Numbered from the stretch's first letter, positions 36,272 to 45,463 are shown. The stretch: DNA of 64,000 nucleotides from Sulfurimonas xiamenensis (GCF_009258045.1 NZ_CP041166.1:1-64000), one strand, 5' to 3'. The notes: generated by a model not told the origin, from the letters alone. Made by a program: numbers and translations.

Positions 36272-37771
36272 TTAATGCTGTCTTTTGTTAAAACCAGAGG
36301 TTCCATCTTTACTCTTTGAGGTGAAGTTTTTAGCATATGGTTTTAGATAGTTTGGAATCGCTCTGCCTTTTATCTTCATTATATCTTCAAGCATATTTTT
36401 TGCAATAAGTTTTGCATCTGTTTTTTTAACTTCACAAAGGTATTTAAATAGGAGTTCACCCAGTCTTTGCAGTGAAATATGCCATGTGGAATCGGTTTGC
36501 GCATATATCCATAAACTAAAAGCATAAAAGTTTTTATATACACTTTCATTGTGCCAAAGAAGTTTTATGCTTTTTTTAAAATTGCCGCTGTTGTAAAAAA
36601 GATCCCAAAATCTTGAAAATCTTTTCATTATTTGAATATCCATAAAAGAGAGTGTAGAAGTTTGCAATACATCATAAGGAGGTATATTGCTATAGATCAT
36701 GCCATGTTCTATATCATGACGATTGATGGAAGTGCCTGAGAGTTTTTTCAGTATTCCAATTTGTATCTCTGAATTGCTAAGAGAAATCAATTCATCAAGA
36801 TTTGCTCCAAAACTCTCTAAATGTTCGCCCGGAAGACCTACTATGAGATCAAGATGCAGATGTGCATTGGTATTTTCTTCTAAAAATCGTATATTTTCTT
36901 TTATTTTGTCCAATTTTAGAGATCTTGAAATGTTTTTTGCAATCTGAGGGTTTAGAGTCTGTATTCCTATCTCAAGCTGAAGCGCACCGGGAGGAAATTT
37001 TGAAATTTTTTCTTTGAGCAATTGCGGAAAATGATCAGGTACAACTTCAAAATGTGCAAAATAGGGAGGTTTTTTTTGTAAAAAGAAATTAAGCAGGACA
37101 TTTGCCGTTTTAATGTTGAGGTTAAAAGTCCTGTCAATAAATTTAAAGTTTCGAGCGCCTCTTTGCCAAAGCAGTTCAAACTCTTCTAAAAGTTTTTCCA
37201 AGTCAAATGCTCTTACTTTTTCATCTATAGATGAGAGACAAAATTCGCACTCAAAAGGGCAGCCTCTTGAAGCTTCTACATAGATATATCTGTTTTTTAT
37301 ATCATCATCCGTATAAAATCTGTATGGAAGAGAAATATCTTTGAGTGAAGGCATACTCATTTTTATAACTCTTTGAGAAGTTTTGCCATTTAGTATATTT
37401 TTACATAATTTATAAAATGCTTCGTCACCTTCACCCTGAATAATAAAATCGGCATCATCTAAATTTACTCGAAACGGTTCATGAGACACTTCCGGTCCCC
37501 CTAGAACAATCTTTATAGAGGGAGATATCTTTTTAATGATATGTATAAGTTCGTTCACTTGAGAGACATTCCAAATATAAACGCCTATGCCTATAATATC
37601 AGGAGTGTGAATAAGAAGTTTTTCTACAATAGTCTGTGTTGCATCGTTAATGCTAAATTCCAAGATTTTTGCATCATCTTGCAGCTCTTTGAGATTAGCA
37701 TAGAGATATCTAAGCGCAATAGAAGTGTGTGCAAATCGAGAATTTAAAGTTGTTAATAAGATTTTTGCCAT
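36272..37771 (-). CDS. B12-binding-domain radical SAM protein
   Basis: The protein begins with a cobalamin-binding-like Rossmann domain (AKILLTTLNSRFAHTSIALR, GIGVYIWNV, VLGGPEVSHEP), about residues 1-135. A radical SAM core follows with the cluster motif CPFECEFC in ASRGCPFECEFCLSS, then LIVGLPGE. The B12 domain lacks a clear DxHxxG, so cobalamin may be bound base-off or not at all. The last part (about 370-499) is a DUF4080-type helical region. The reaction is unknown. ATG 37771 begins the conserved core; ATG 37789, preceded by GGAT, is an alternative start. Confidence 0.82.
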   Translation of the reverse strand: MAKILLTTLNSRFAHTSIALRYLYANLKELQDDAKILEFSINDATQTIVEKLLIHTPDIIGIGVYIWNVSQVNELIHIIKKISPSIKIVLGGPEVSHEPFRVNLDDADFIIQGEGDEAFYKLCKNILNGKTSQRVIKMSMPSLKDISLPYRFYTDDDIKNRYIYVEASRGCPFECEFCLSSIDEKVRAFDLEKLLEEFELLWQRGARNFKFIDRTFNLNIKTANVLLNFFLQKKPPYFAHFEVVPDHFPQLLKEKISKFPPGALQLEIGIQTLNPQIAKNISRSLKLDKIKENIRFLEENTNAHLHLDLIVGLPGEHLESFGANLDELISLSNSEIQIGILKKLSGTSINRHDIEHGMIYSNIPPYDVLQTSTLSFMDIQIMKRFSRFWDLFYNSGNFKKSIKLLWHNESVYKNFYAFSLWIYAQTDSTWHISLQRLGELLFKYLCEVKKTDAKLIAKNMLEDIMKIKGRAIPNYLKPYAKNFTSKSKDGTSGFNKRQH

Positions 37772-37980
37772 AATATGAAAGTGTAACATAATTATCCAAC
37801 TCAAAAGGGGAGAAGGAGTGGATAATTAAAATAATTTATAAGTTATATATATCTCAAGTACGAAAGGGGTTAAACATAATTGAGATTTAAAATTATATTA
37901 ATTATAAGTAAATAATAAGTAAATAATAAATTTTTACTATTTTTAATTTACTTGCTTGTCAGTTAAATCTATAATTAGGT

Positions 37981-37986
37981 TATAAT
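37981..37986 (+). promoter_or_regulatory. -10 element directly ahead of the MFS gene (leaderless start predicted)
   Basis: TATAATCGCGTATG places the hexamer five bases from the start codon. The context AGGTTATAATCGCG resembles the typA promoter (AGGTATAATCGCG). No ribosome site is present. Confidence 0.55.
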
Positions 37987-37991
37987 CGCGT

Positions 37992-39113
37992 ATGTCATTA
38001 CTTTTAGCAGTTTTTTACTTTTTTTATTTTTCTATCATCGGTGTTTATGTAATATTTTTGCCGAAGGTTTTGTCTATAGCAGGCTATGGTGCAAGCGATA
38101 TCGGCATCATATTTGCGGCGGCTCCGCTTGTGCGTTTTGTTGTCCCGTTTGCATTTATAAAAGGTCTTAAAATAAATGTAAAGAGCTTCAATGTTTCGCT
38201 TCTTATTATGTGTCTTAGTGCTGTTTCATTTTACTTTTCACTGGATAGTTTTTATAAACTTCTTTTTTCAAACATTACTCTTGGAGTTGGGCTTAGCATC
38301 GTTCTTCCTTATGTTGAGGTTATATCGCTTAAGCATTTAGGTAAAGAGGATTATGGCAAAATAAGACTTTTTGGTTCTGTGGGGTTTGTCTTGGTTGCTT
38401 TGGTGCTGGTAAAGTTTTTAAGTTCTCCTAGTGTCGCGCTTATTTATCTGCTTGTTTTAACATTTATTACATCGATTTTTGCTTATGTAATTGCAAAGAG
38501 GGCGGATGCTCTTTTACAGAGGAGCGAAGAGGTAACCAATGATATAAATCTTTTAAAAGATTGGAGATTGTGGGCGGGGCTTACGCTTATGCAGGTGAGT
38601 TTCGGCTCATTTTACAACTTTTTTACCATCTATGTTACCGACCATGGAATAACGCTGGATATTGCAGTGTATCTATGGAGCTTTGGAGTTGTTGTCGAGA
38701 TTTTTATGCTCTATTTTCAAGGTGCGCTTCTTCGCAGAAACCTTCTTTTTATACTTCAATTTACTACATTTGCAACCGCTTTAAGATGGTTTATACTTTT
38801 TATATTTCCCGATAATGTGACCATGCTTTTTATATCTCAAGCTCTGCATGCACTCAGTTTTGCGCTATTTCACTCCGCAGCGATTAGCTATCTCTTTTAT
38901 CTTTATAAGCATAAATCTTTGGCACAACAGCTTTTTTCAGGTATAACTTACGGTTTTGGGGCATTTGCCGGAGCTCTTATAGCCGGGTATGTATATGAGC
39001 TATATCCAAGCTATCTCTTCTTAAGTGCGACTCTCATCGCACTTATTGCAACATACTCTTTATATTTGTGGGGAATTAATTCAAAAAAGATTAATAATCT
39101 GCAATCAAATTAA
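37992..39113 (+). CDS. MFS permease (HcaT/LacY-like)
   Basis: The 373-residue protein has about 11-12 hydrophobic helices and an MFS cytoplasmic signature in the first half (GKIRLFGSVGFVLVAL, the GRxRxxGSxG motif of the MFS_1-like/HcaT group). Substrate cannot be told; the group includes aromatic-acid and nucleoside transporters. The next Met is far downstream, so the start is well fixed, and it lies directly after a -10 element. The 3' end overlaps the convergent DUF481 gene by 23 bp. The 180-bp gap upstream has AT-rich sequence with GGGG motifs but no gene. Confidence 0.83.
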   Translation: MSLLLAVFYFFYFSIIGVYVIFLPKVLSIAGYGASDIGIIFAAAPLVRFVVPFAFIKGLKINVKSFNVSLLIMCLSAVSFYFSLDSFYKLLFSNITLGVGLSIVLPYVEVISLKHLGKEDYGKIRLFGSVGFVLVALVLVKFLSSPSVALIYLLVLTFITSIFAYVIAKRADALLQRSEEVTNDINLLKDWRLWAGLTLMQVSFGSFYNFFTIYVTDHGITLDIAVYLWSFGVVVEIFMLYFQGALLRRNLLFILQFTTFATALRWFILFIFPDNVTMLFISQALHALSFALFHSAAISYLFYLYKHKSLAQQLFSGITYGFGAFAGALIAGYVYELYPSYLFLSATLIALIATYSLYLWGINSKKINNLQSN

Positions 39114-39963
39114 AAGAAAACACTCTATCTGTAGAAGTTTTACCGGCTGCCGGTTCATTTATATAGTCAACATAGTAGTTTACACCTGCGGAAAAAATAT
39201 CAGATATTTTAACTGCGAGAGAACTTTTTGAGTAGACGAAAAAATTGTCTGCATCAGAAAATTCTGATCTATAGCTAAGTGTTTGATTAAATTTTAGATT
39301 TTCTCTTATTTTTGCACTATAAACTGCTTGTACTCTGTATGCAGCATAAGAGTCGCTATATCCATCATTTTGATTGATGCTTCCCGCAGGAAATGGATAT
39401 GAAACAGTATTGCCAAGCGTATCTTTGTATGTATCTTCAATATCATCATATGCATATAAAATATTTCCATCAAATGCCAACTCCTGTGTCTGAGTTTTCA
39501 TAACTTTATATTTAGCACCCGGACCCGTATAAAACTGATAGTTAAAACCGGAAAATTTATCATCTTTATAGCCGGCTAGATAGTTAAAGGAAAATCTATC
39601 ATTTATCATATAGTCATAGAGAAGTTCGCTTAAAAATTTGTTTTTGCTCTCGATACTGTTCTCTTCACCATATTGATAGAGCAGAGATAACTCTAGTGAG
39701 TGTTTGTCAAAACTGTTTTTAACTTTGGCATCAAGGTTAAAAGCTTCTGTATCTGTATTTCCTGAATTGACAATGTAGCCAAGCTCCGCATGTGCATTTA
39801 GAGTATAGCTTGGTTTTGGAAGTTGCGATTCAAGAGTTTTAATCTCTTCATTGATCTTTGCAACTTTTGCTTTTGCATTTGCTATTTCGTTTTTAATCTC
39901 TGCTTCACTTGCTGCTAAAGTACAAGCAGCAACAATAGATAGGCTTAATACCAGTTTTTTCAT
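39091..39963 (-). CDS. DUF481 outer-membrane beta-barrel protein (first copy)
   Basis: A signal peptide (about 1-18) leads a short coiled coil (AEIKNEIANAKAKVAKINEE) and then a beta-barrel of alternating aromatic/polar strands. AELGYIVNSGNTDTEAFNLD is the DUF481 signature, seen in salt-induced YdiY-like outer-membrane proteins. The protein ends VFSFNLIADY with the C-terminal aromatic of outer-membrane proteins. AGGACAAAA precedes the ATG. It overlaps mscS by 4 bp, so it follows mscS in one transcript. A second DUF481 protein lies on the other side of mscS. Function is unknown but osmotic or envelope roles fit the context. Confidence 0.8.
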   Translation of the reverse strand: MKKLVLSLSIVAACTLAASEAEIKNEIANAKAKVAKINEEIKTLESQLPKPSYTLNAHAELGYIVNSGNTDTEAFNLDAKVKNSFDKHSLELSLLYQYGEENSIESKNKFLSELLYDYMINDRFSFNYLAGYKDDKFSGFNYQFYTGPGAKYKVMKTQTQELAFDGNILYAYDDIEDTYKDTLGNTVSYPFPAGSINQNDGYSDSYAAYRVQAVYSAKIRENLKFNQTLSYRSEFSDADNFFVYSKSSLAVKISDIFSAGVNYYVDYINEPAAGKTSTDRVFSFNLIADY

Positions 39964-40790
39964 TTTTGTCCTTCTGTTTTTTGTTCTTGTAAGTGTATGC
40001 TCATTTGTGGGAAAGGAATCGAGATGCCTTTATCATCAAATGCCAGTTTTACCTTTTCTAACATATCAAAGTGAACATCCCAATACTCTTCTGTTTTTAC
40101 CCAGACACGAAATACAAAATTTACACTATTGTCTGCCAATTCACCTACTGCCACAAAAGGAGCGGGTTCTTGCAAGACTCTTTTATCCTCTTTTATGATT
40201 TGCATTAAAGTCTCTTTTGCAAGTTTTAAATCATCATTATAGTCAATTCCAAAAACAAGACTTACTCTGCGCGTAGGCTTGTTTGAGTAATTTATTATGT
40301 TTGAACCGATGACTGAAGCGTTTGGAATCATTATTGTTTTATTATCCGGAGTCACCATTATGGTTGAGAAAAGATTTATCTCCTCTATCGTACCAGAAGC
40401 CCCGGCAGCATCTATATAGTCTCCAACATTAAATGGACGAAATATAATTATAAGTACTGCTGCACCGATATTTGATAGTGAATCTTTAAGTGCCAGACCG
40501 ATAGCCAAAGATGCAGCACCAAATACAGCCAAAAATGATGTTGTGTTTATGCCAAGCGTATTTAATGAAGCCAAAATCACTACAATTAAGAGTGTAAAGT
40601 AGATAACATTTGCTAAAAATTCAGCCAATGTGCGATCAACATTTGCCTTTGTCATTATATTTTTCATAATTGTCATAATTTTTTTAACTATAAACTTACC
40701 GATAAAAAATATAGCTATAGCAACAATGATCTTTAATCCATACTCACTAGCATACATTATAGCCAAGTCAGTGTATTTTGATATATCCAT
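39960..40790 (-). CDS. Small-conductance mechanosensitive channel, MscS family
   Basis: The 276-residue protein has three N-terminal helices, with TM3 in the Gly/Ala-rich form FLAVFGAASLAIGLALKDSLSN, then the beta domain (FRPFNVGDYIDAAGASGTIEEINLF) and PNASVIGSNIINYSNKPTRR. This is the minimal E. coli MscS layout. The channel releases ions and small solutes on sudden hypo-osmotic stress. GGGAG lies six bases before the ATG. It sits between two DUF481 outer-membrane proteins in the same direction, which suggests an osmotic-stress cluster. Confidence 0.94.
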   Translation of the reverse strand: MDISKYTDLAIMYASEYGLKIIVAIAIFFIGKFIVKKIMTIMKNIMTKANVDRTLAEFLANVIYFTLLIVVILASLNTLGINTTSFLAVFGAASLAIGLALKDSLSNIGAAVLIIIFRPFNVGDYIDAAGASGTIEEINLFSTIMVTPDNKTIMIPNASVIGSNIINYSNKPTRRVSLVFGIDYNDDLKLAKETLMQIIKEDKRVLQEPAPFVAVGELADNSVNFVFRVWVKTEEYWDVHFDMLEKVKLAFDDKGISIPFPQMSIHLQEQKTEGQK

Positions 40791-40824
40791 TTTTAACTCC
40801 CTGTGTTTTTTAAATTATAGCGAA

Positions 40825-41577
40825 TTAAAAATTAAAAATAAAAGATGTGTTTTGGGTGAAATCATATTTTTTTACGCCCAGAGGAGGCTCGCTGTCTGTG
40901 TTATAAGAGAGGCTGAATTTTAAAAATAGATTTTGATATATATTTAACTTTAGCTCTAGTTCGTGTGATTGTACATTGTCACTAAAATCATCAACTTTAG
41001 GTTGATAGTAAAGAGTATATGCGGCTGATGAAGTTTTATTGAACTCAATTGCATAAGAAAAATAGGAGTTTACTCTTACATTATCTTCTGTTGGGTCAAT
41101 AATAGGATTCTCGTATCTTATATTTTCATAGAATATGCCGGCTCCAAAATAACCTTTGCCGTTTTTGAGAAGGTCAAAAAGTTTAAATCTTAGCCCAGCT
41201 CCGCCTAGTGCTCTACTGTTAATTTGTCTAAATTTATCATTTTGAAGTTGCGCAAATAGTTCAGCTCTAAGAGTTTCATCTGTAAGAGCATGAATATATC
41301 TTATATGTGAGAAGAGTTTATTTGTATTTTCTTCTCCACTCGCTTTGCCATAGGCTCCCGATACTTCAGCCCAAACAACATAGCTTGTATTGTTATCATA
41401 TGTTGTTCGAAGAGATGCTTTGTAGCTGTCTGTATCTGTATTGCCTCTTGTTGTTTCCAAAGAAGTTTCAATGCTGTTTGAAAAGCCCGGTTTTTCTCCA
41501 ATCTCTACGGGAGCAATTGATACCAATGCAAAGAGATATTGTGTTGTTATAAGTGTAATTAGTAGGTAAAATTTCAT
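40825..41577 (-). CDS. DUF481 outer-membrane beta-barrel protein (second copy)
   Basis: The 250-residue protein has a signal peptide (about 1-17) and the DUF481 signature FSNSIETSLETTRGNTDTD (compare GYIVNSGNTDTE in the first copy). Alternating beta strands follow, and it ends NTSFIFNF with a terminal Phe. The barrel is shorter than the first copy and lacks its coiled coil, so it is a paralogue rather than a recent duplicate. On the minus strand TAAAAT lies seven bases before the ATG, with no ribosome site. mscS follows after 34 bp. Confidence 0.8.
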   Translation of the reverse strand: MKFYLLITLITTQYLFALVSIAPVEIGEKPGFSNSIETSLETTRGNTDTDSYKASLRTTYDNNTSYVVWAEVSGAYGKASGEENTNKLFSHIRYIHALTDETLRAELFAQLQNDKFRQINSRALGGAGLRFKLFDLLKNGKGYFGAGIFYENIRYENPIIDPTEDNVRVNSYFSYAIEFNKTSSAAYTLYYQPKVDDFSDNVQSHELELKLNIYQNLFLKFSLSYNTDSEPPLGVKKYDFTQNTSFIFNF

Positions 41578-41594
41578 AACGCGAATTTTACCTG

Positions 41595-41918
41595 CTACTT
41601 TATAAAACTCTTCTTGATTTTCTCTATTTCATCTATGATTAGGCGGTATTTTTCTACATAAGGGGAGTTTATATGTTCAATCAAATCTCTGTACTTCAAG
41701 TAGTTATTCCAAACTTTTTTAGAGGCTTCTATTCTATTTTTTTTGTGAAGCTCAAAGCAGACGGAAGCGTTGATAAATCCTTTGAGAAGCCTTACTTCAT
41801 CAGAGTCTTCGAACCTTCTCTCAAACCACAGAACCTCTAAATCTTCATGAGCATTGTAAAAGTTCTCGCTTCGCAGGTTTTTTATAAAGCTCTCTAGCTG
41901 TTTTTTATGTCTGCTCAT
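41595..41918 (-). CDS. DUF309 family protein
   Basis: The 107-residue helical protein carries the DUF309 motif FYNAHEDLEVLWFE, with the HE pair, then LLKGFINASVCFELHKKNR. The family has no firm function; a metal or nucleotide role has been suggested by its His/Glu/Trp core. Its start overlaps the rhodanese-like gene by 14 bp, making it the last gene of the zinc-uptake operon. Confidence 0.82.
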   Translation of the reverse strand: MSRHKKQLESFIKNLRSENFYNAHEDLEVLWFERRFEDSDEVRLLKGFINASVCFELHKKNRIEASKKVWNNYLKYRDLIEHINSPYVEKYRLIIDEIEKIKKSFIK

Positions 41919-42234
41919 CAGAAACCGTCATGTTCTTGCGCCAATATCCTCTTCCTCCATGAAGCGAAATGCAGTGATGTTTTGGAAACTTTTTTTTGTA
42001 CTCTTCAAGTCTGTTAAGGGTTGCCTTTCCGGTGTCGCAATAAAATACAAAAACGCTTCCTTGCGGCTCCTCTTTTAGCTCAAAAGGGTTATAGATGAGA
42101 GTATCCGCATTTTCAATCGGTGAGAGAATAGTATCTATCAGCAATACTTTTACCCCCTCTGCTTCAAGCTTTTTTTTATTTTCTAAAAACTCTTTTTGCG
42201 TCCATTCGTTTGGAAATTTCATATTAACTTTCAT
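41905..42234 (-). CDS. Rhodanese-like domain protein
   Basis: The 109-residue protein fits a single rhodanese domain: VFVFYCDTGKATLNRLEEY holds a Cys in a CxxGxxT loop at the place of the active-site loop, and HCISLHGGRGYWRK resembles the closing strand-turn (LxGGxxxW). Its N-terminal half is divergent, so the family call is moderate. A sulfurtransferase role cannot be shown. It overlaps the permease gene by 11 bp and DUF309 by 14 bp. Confidence 0.65.
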   Translation of the reverse strand: MKVNMKFPNEWTQKEFLENKKKLEAEGVKVLLIDTILSPIENADTLIYNPFELKEEPQGSVFVFYCDTGKATLNRLEEYKKKFPKHHCISLHGGRGYWRKNMTVSDEQT

Positions 42235-42973
42235 ATGCTTTTTTTGATGTTACTAAAACTGCAACCGCGGTTAAAAATGCGCCTAAAAAAACGATGCCAT
42301 AGCCGGTCGGCAAGTCATAAAAATATGATAGTATAATCGCGCTTATACTAAAAAACCATCCAAAAAAGAAACTTCCGAGTAAAGGTTTTTTAAAGTTTAG
42401 TGAGAGTGCTACAAACGGCGGTGCAATAAGAAGCACAAAAACGACAAAAACTCCTGCAAGTGAAACAGATGAGGTGACGGTAATGGCAAGAAGCGAAAAG
42501 AATAGAAGCTCTTTTAAAAAGCCGCTGAGTTTCGGGTAGATAAAGTAGAGTCCAAGAGCGATAAATGCGTATATAACTCCGCTTTTTGCAACTTCAATGG
42601 GAGGAGTAAAGAGTATATCGCTGGCAAGCAGAGACTTGAAGTGCTCCATCCCCTCTGCAGAGTGGGAGAGAACCATCATGATGCCGCTTGCACCTAAAAC
42701 ATAAAGTATTCCGATAAACGCCTCTAAATGGAGTTTGCGCGTAGAAGCAAATGCTATAAGAAATGCACTCAAAAGAGCAAAACTAAGCGTTAGGAGGTAG
42801 AAATATTCTTCATGAAAATAGCCAAGACTTATAGATGAGCCAAGAGCTGCAAACTGCGCAATTGCAAGGTCGGTAAAGATGATACCGCGCTTTAATATCT
42901 CCATCCCGAAATAGGAGTGAAGCATCACCAGAATAATAACAAGAGCAATTGGTACAAGAAGAATATCTGTCAT
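42224..42973 (-). CDS. Metal ABC transporter permease, ZnuB-like
   Basis: The 249-residue integral membrane protein has about 7-8 helices with the ABC-3 family features: MEILKRGIIFTDLAIAQFAALG near the start and SVSLAGVFVVFVLLIAPPFVALSL in the second half. It should form the channel for zinc (or manganese) brought by the binding protein encoded directly upstream, with a 4-bp overlap. No ATPase gene (znuC) occurs in this operon or the rest of the window, so it must come from elsewhere. Confidence 0.88.
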   Translation of the reverse strand: MTDILLVPIALVIILVMLHSYFGMEILKRGIIFTDLAIAQFAALGSSISLGYFHEEYFYLLTLSFALLSAFLIAFASTRKLHLEAFIGILYVLGASGIMMVLSHSAEGMEHFKSLLASDILFTPPIEVAKSGVIYAFIALGLYFIYPKLSGFLKELLFFSLLAITVTSSVSLAGVFVVFVLLIAPPFVALSLNFKKPLLGSFFFGWFFSISAIILSYFYDLPTGYGIVFLGAFLTAVAVLVTSKKAYES

Positions 42974-43848
42974 TTTATTGCACTTGTTAGATGATCAAAA
43001 AGCGCACTTAAGCTGTTTATGTTGTCCAGCGCTTCTATATCATGCGGCATTAAAACTATATTTATGCCTGTTTTTTGGCTTATAAAATCTGCTGTTTTTG
43101 TTGAGTGATAAACATCATGGAGTATGCAGCAAGGATTCTCTTTTTTTATAAGCTCAATCGTTTCTATGGTATGTCTTGATGAGGGAGGAATACCGGGAAG
43201 AGGCTCGATAGTGCCTATATTTATAAGTCCGTAGGCTTTGTTAAAGTAAGCTAAATTGTCATGAAATTGGATAACCTTTAAGCCTTTTTTATCGCTCATT
43301 TTTTGGCTCCACTCACTCATCTTTTGGTTCCACATCTTAGAAAAATCAGCATAGTTTTTTTCGTAAACCTCATAGTGTTTTTTATCTATAGAGATTAAAA
43401 AATTTTTTATGGTCTGTGCCAAAAACAGAATGTTTTGCGGGCTTAGATGAAAGTGCGGATTGCCATCGGGATGAATGTCGCCGTCTTTTCTATCTACTTC
43501 GCTTGGCTTGTTTATAAGCTCTATATGATGGGAAAGATTTAAAAATGTTGCAGAGGAGGGTGAAGTTTTTGGATTCCCCGCACGGTTTATAAGTGGAGGC
43601 AGCCAGCCGATCTCAAGCTGAGCTCCGTTCATGATAAGTGCATCGGCATTTCTCACTTTTGTAATAAGCGAAGGACGGGGAATAATAAAGTGCGGATCCC
43701 AGTTTCCCTTTGCCAAAACAGTAGTCGTAATATGCTCCCCGCCTATTGTTTTAGTAAGCGCCCCTATATAAGGGTAGCTTACCGCTATATTTAGATGAGC
43801 TAAGAGTGTTAGCGGCAGAAGCGTTAGCAGTGTTAGTAGTTTTTTCAT
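42970..43848 (-). CDS. Zinc ABC transporter substrate-binding protein, ZnuA-like
   Basis: A signal peptide (about 1-16) leads the 292-residue cluster A-I binding protein. Likely metal His ligands are in NWDPHFIIPRPS, GNPHFHLSPQN and IQFHDNLAYFNKAYG, with a final acidic ligand near the DIEALDNINSL region. The His-rich acidic loop of ZnuA is short here (DGDIHPDGNPHFH). It captures Zn2+ in the periplasm for the permease. The ATG lies 2 bp after the outer-membrane protein stop, and the gene overlaps the permease by 4 bp. Confidence 0.88.
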   Translation of the reverse strand: MKKLLTLLTLLPLTLLAHLNIAVSYPYIGALTKTIGGEHITTTVLAKGNWDPHFIIPRPSLITKVRNADALIMNGAQLEIGWLPPLINRAGNPKTSPSSATFLNLSHHIELINKPSEVDRKDGDIHPDGNPHFHLSPQNILFLAQTIKNFLISIDKKHYEVYEKNYADFSKMWNQKMSEWSQKMSDKKGLKVIQFHDNLAYFNKAYGLINIGTIEPLPGIPPSSRHTIETIELIKKENPCCILHDVYHSTKTADFISQKTGINIVLMPHDIEALDNINSLSALFDHLTSAIK

Positions 43849-43850
43849 GC

Positions 43851-45125
43851 TTAAAAACTATGTGCCGCGTGTGCGCCGATAGAGATATTTGCTTGAAGAA
43901 TGAGAGTGTCGATTTTTTCTCTTTGACCATCTTCATTAAACATAGAGTTGTCGCGGCTGTACTGCAGTCTAAATCTTGCAAACTCGCTTGTATGGTACTC
44001 TACCATCGCTGTGTATTTGTCGAGCCCGTCTGGCTGTGGTTTATCTATATTGTCCGCTGTAACATCATTTTTTAATATTGCATCGTATCTAACACCCATT
44101 CTCCAGTTTTTATTGTGTGTGTAGATAAGCTGTGAGTAGAGACCGCTCTGTTTTTTATTGATATGAGGGGAGGTAAATGTGCCGTATAGATTGTACTGTG
44201 TACCGTCTAGCTCTCTTTGAAGATACTCTGTCTGCCACTTGATAGATTTGTAAGAGTCAATAGCATGCAAAACAACCAAATCGGCACCGTAAAGTTTTGA
44301 GTCGCCGCTAAACACATGTGGAGCTTCATGATCGCTGCTGTGATCTATCATTGAATCACCTTGAGCATAAGAAATTCCACCGAGCAAGGTTGTGTTGTCT
44401 ATATCATGAGAAGCTTTTATATATCCAATGTAAAGTGAAGGTGCAGAAGTTCCCTCTATTTTATCTTCTTCTATAGTTGTGAATTCTTCTATATCAACTG
44501 ATTCATTGCCGAACATCTGTTCGTTTTCTCCTTGAAGCACTTCAAATCCTGCCATAAGGTAAAAAGGAGTCGGAGCAGTCCACTGAATTTGCGCACCTGT
44601 TTCATTTATACCGTGCATTCCTAAAAATGCCTCATATACTAAAGGCATATCTGCAAAATCCCATGCATGGTGGTGTTGCTCATTTAGATAACCAAAGTTT
44701 GAGTTAAATTTTCCGCCTTTTACTTTTGTGCCGTGTCCTAAAGCGTTAGATGTAAAGTATAGCTCCTCTATCTCAACACCATTTTCTGAAAAGTGAAATA
44801 CGCCATCCACCGTAAAAAATGGATCAGCGCTGCTTGAGAGCACAAGCTCTGCATAATTGAGGTTAAATCCGTTTTTTGCATTGTAAGTGGCATGTTCCGA
44901 ATCTCCGTGAGAGTGCTCTCCCAAAAGGCCGTGGGCAATACCTGGAAGCTCTAAATGGGGCGCCTCGTCATCTTTTACACTTCTATCAACATATGAAGCG
45001 TCTAAGACCAAAGAGATATCTGGAATGAATTTTGACTGATCAAATGTTCTTTTTTCAACAGGAAGCACATCTGCCCCATAAACCAATGTTGCGCAGAGTA
45101 CGCTTGATAATACTATTTTTTTCAT
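43851..45125 (-). CDS. Zinc-linked outer-membrane porin-like protein
   Basis: The 424-residue protein has a signal peptide (about 1-17), a His/Asp/Glu-rich early segment (HGLLGEHSHGDSEHATYN) and beta strands through to the end, SIGAHAAHSF with a terminal Phe. GGKFNSNFGYLNEQHHHAWD is a second His cluster. This fits the zinc-regulated outer-membrane proteins often found next to znu genes; it is not a TonB receptor, since no plug domain is seen. AGGAT precedes the ATG. It heads the operon with the binding protein 2 bp downstream. Zinc-dependent regulation is expected but no Zur site was recognised. Confidence 0.78.
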   Translation of the reverse strand: MKKIVLSSVLCATLVYGADVLPVEKRTFDQSKFIPDISLVLDASYVDRSVKDDEAPHLELPGIAHGLLGEHSHGDSEHATYNAKNGFNLNYAELVLSSSADPFFTVDGVFHFSENGVEIEELYFTSNALGHGTKVKGGKFNSNFGYLNEQHHHAWDFADMPLVYEAFLGMHGINETGAQIQWTAPTPFYLMAGFEVLQGENEQMFGNESVDIEEFTTIEEDKIEGTSAPSLYIGYIKASHDIDNTTLLGGISYAQGDSMIDHSSDHEAPHVFSGDSKLYGADLVVLHAIDSYKSIKWQTEYLQRELDGTQYNLYGTFTSPHINKKQSGLYSQLIYTHNKNWRMGVRYDAILKNDVTADNIDKPQPDGLDKYTAMVEYHTSEFARFRLQYSRDNSMFNEDGQREKIDTLILQANISIGAHAAHSF

Positions 45126-45185
45126 AATTTTCTATCCTAATTATTTATAATTTTTTATTTTTGTAAGATTTTTTATTTTATTTTT

Positions 45186-45458
45186 TTAAGTTATGATAGT
45201 AGATGGAGGAGCGCGGTTTTGGTTTGAGTTTATTTTGGTAAATATATAAGAAAGCAGATTGTTTTGTGTGATTTTTTCAAAGTGAAAAAGTTCGATATCT
45301 GTTAATAATTGAACTGAATCGTCAGAAATTAAATTTTGGCTTACCGTACATATAAGACATGACGCGCTGTCGTTATGCTGAATGTGTTCCACTTCATGAA
45401 CAGCGGCAAAGCTTGTGACAACAGCAAAAAGTAGAGATATAAGTATATTTAATTTCAT
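45186..45458 (-). CDS. Small secreted His/Cys protein, HEVEH/NRAPP family (copy A)
   Basis: The 90-residue product has a signal peptide (about 1-18) followed by HEVEHIQHNDSASCLICTVS, a cluster of His, Glu, Asp and a CxxC pair. Near the end are the string NQNRAPP and a short tail. It is a clear paralogue of the protein at 51561-51827 and resembles DUF2946-type small proteins in its layout. It lies 60 bp upstream of the zinc porin operon. A periplasmic metal sensor or chaperone is a reasonable guess. The start is the ATG at 45458, seven bases after TAAAAT and without a ribosome site. Confidence 0.72.
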   Translation of the reverse strand: MKLNILISLLFAVVTSFAAVHEVEHIQHNDSASCLICTVSQNLISDDSVQLLTDIELFHFEKITQNNLLSYIFTKINSNQNRAPPSTIIT

Positions 45459-45463
45459 CGACA

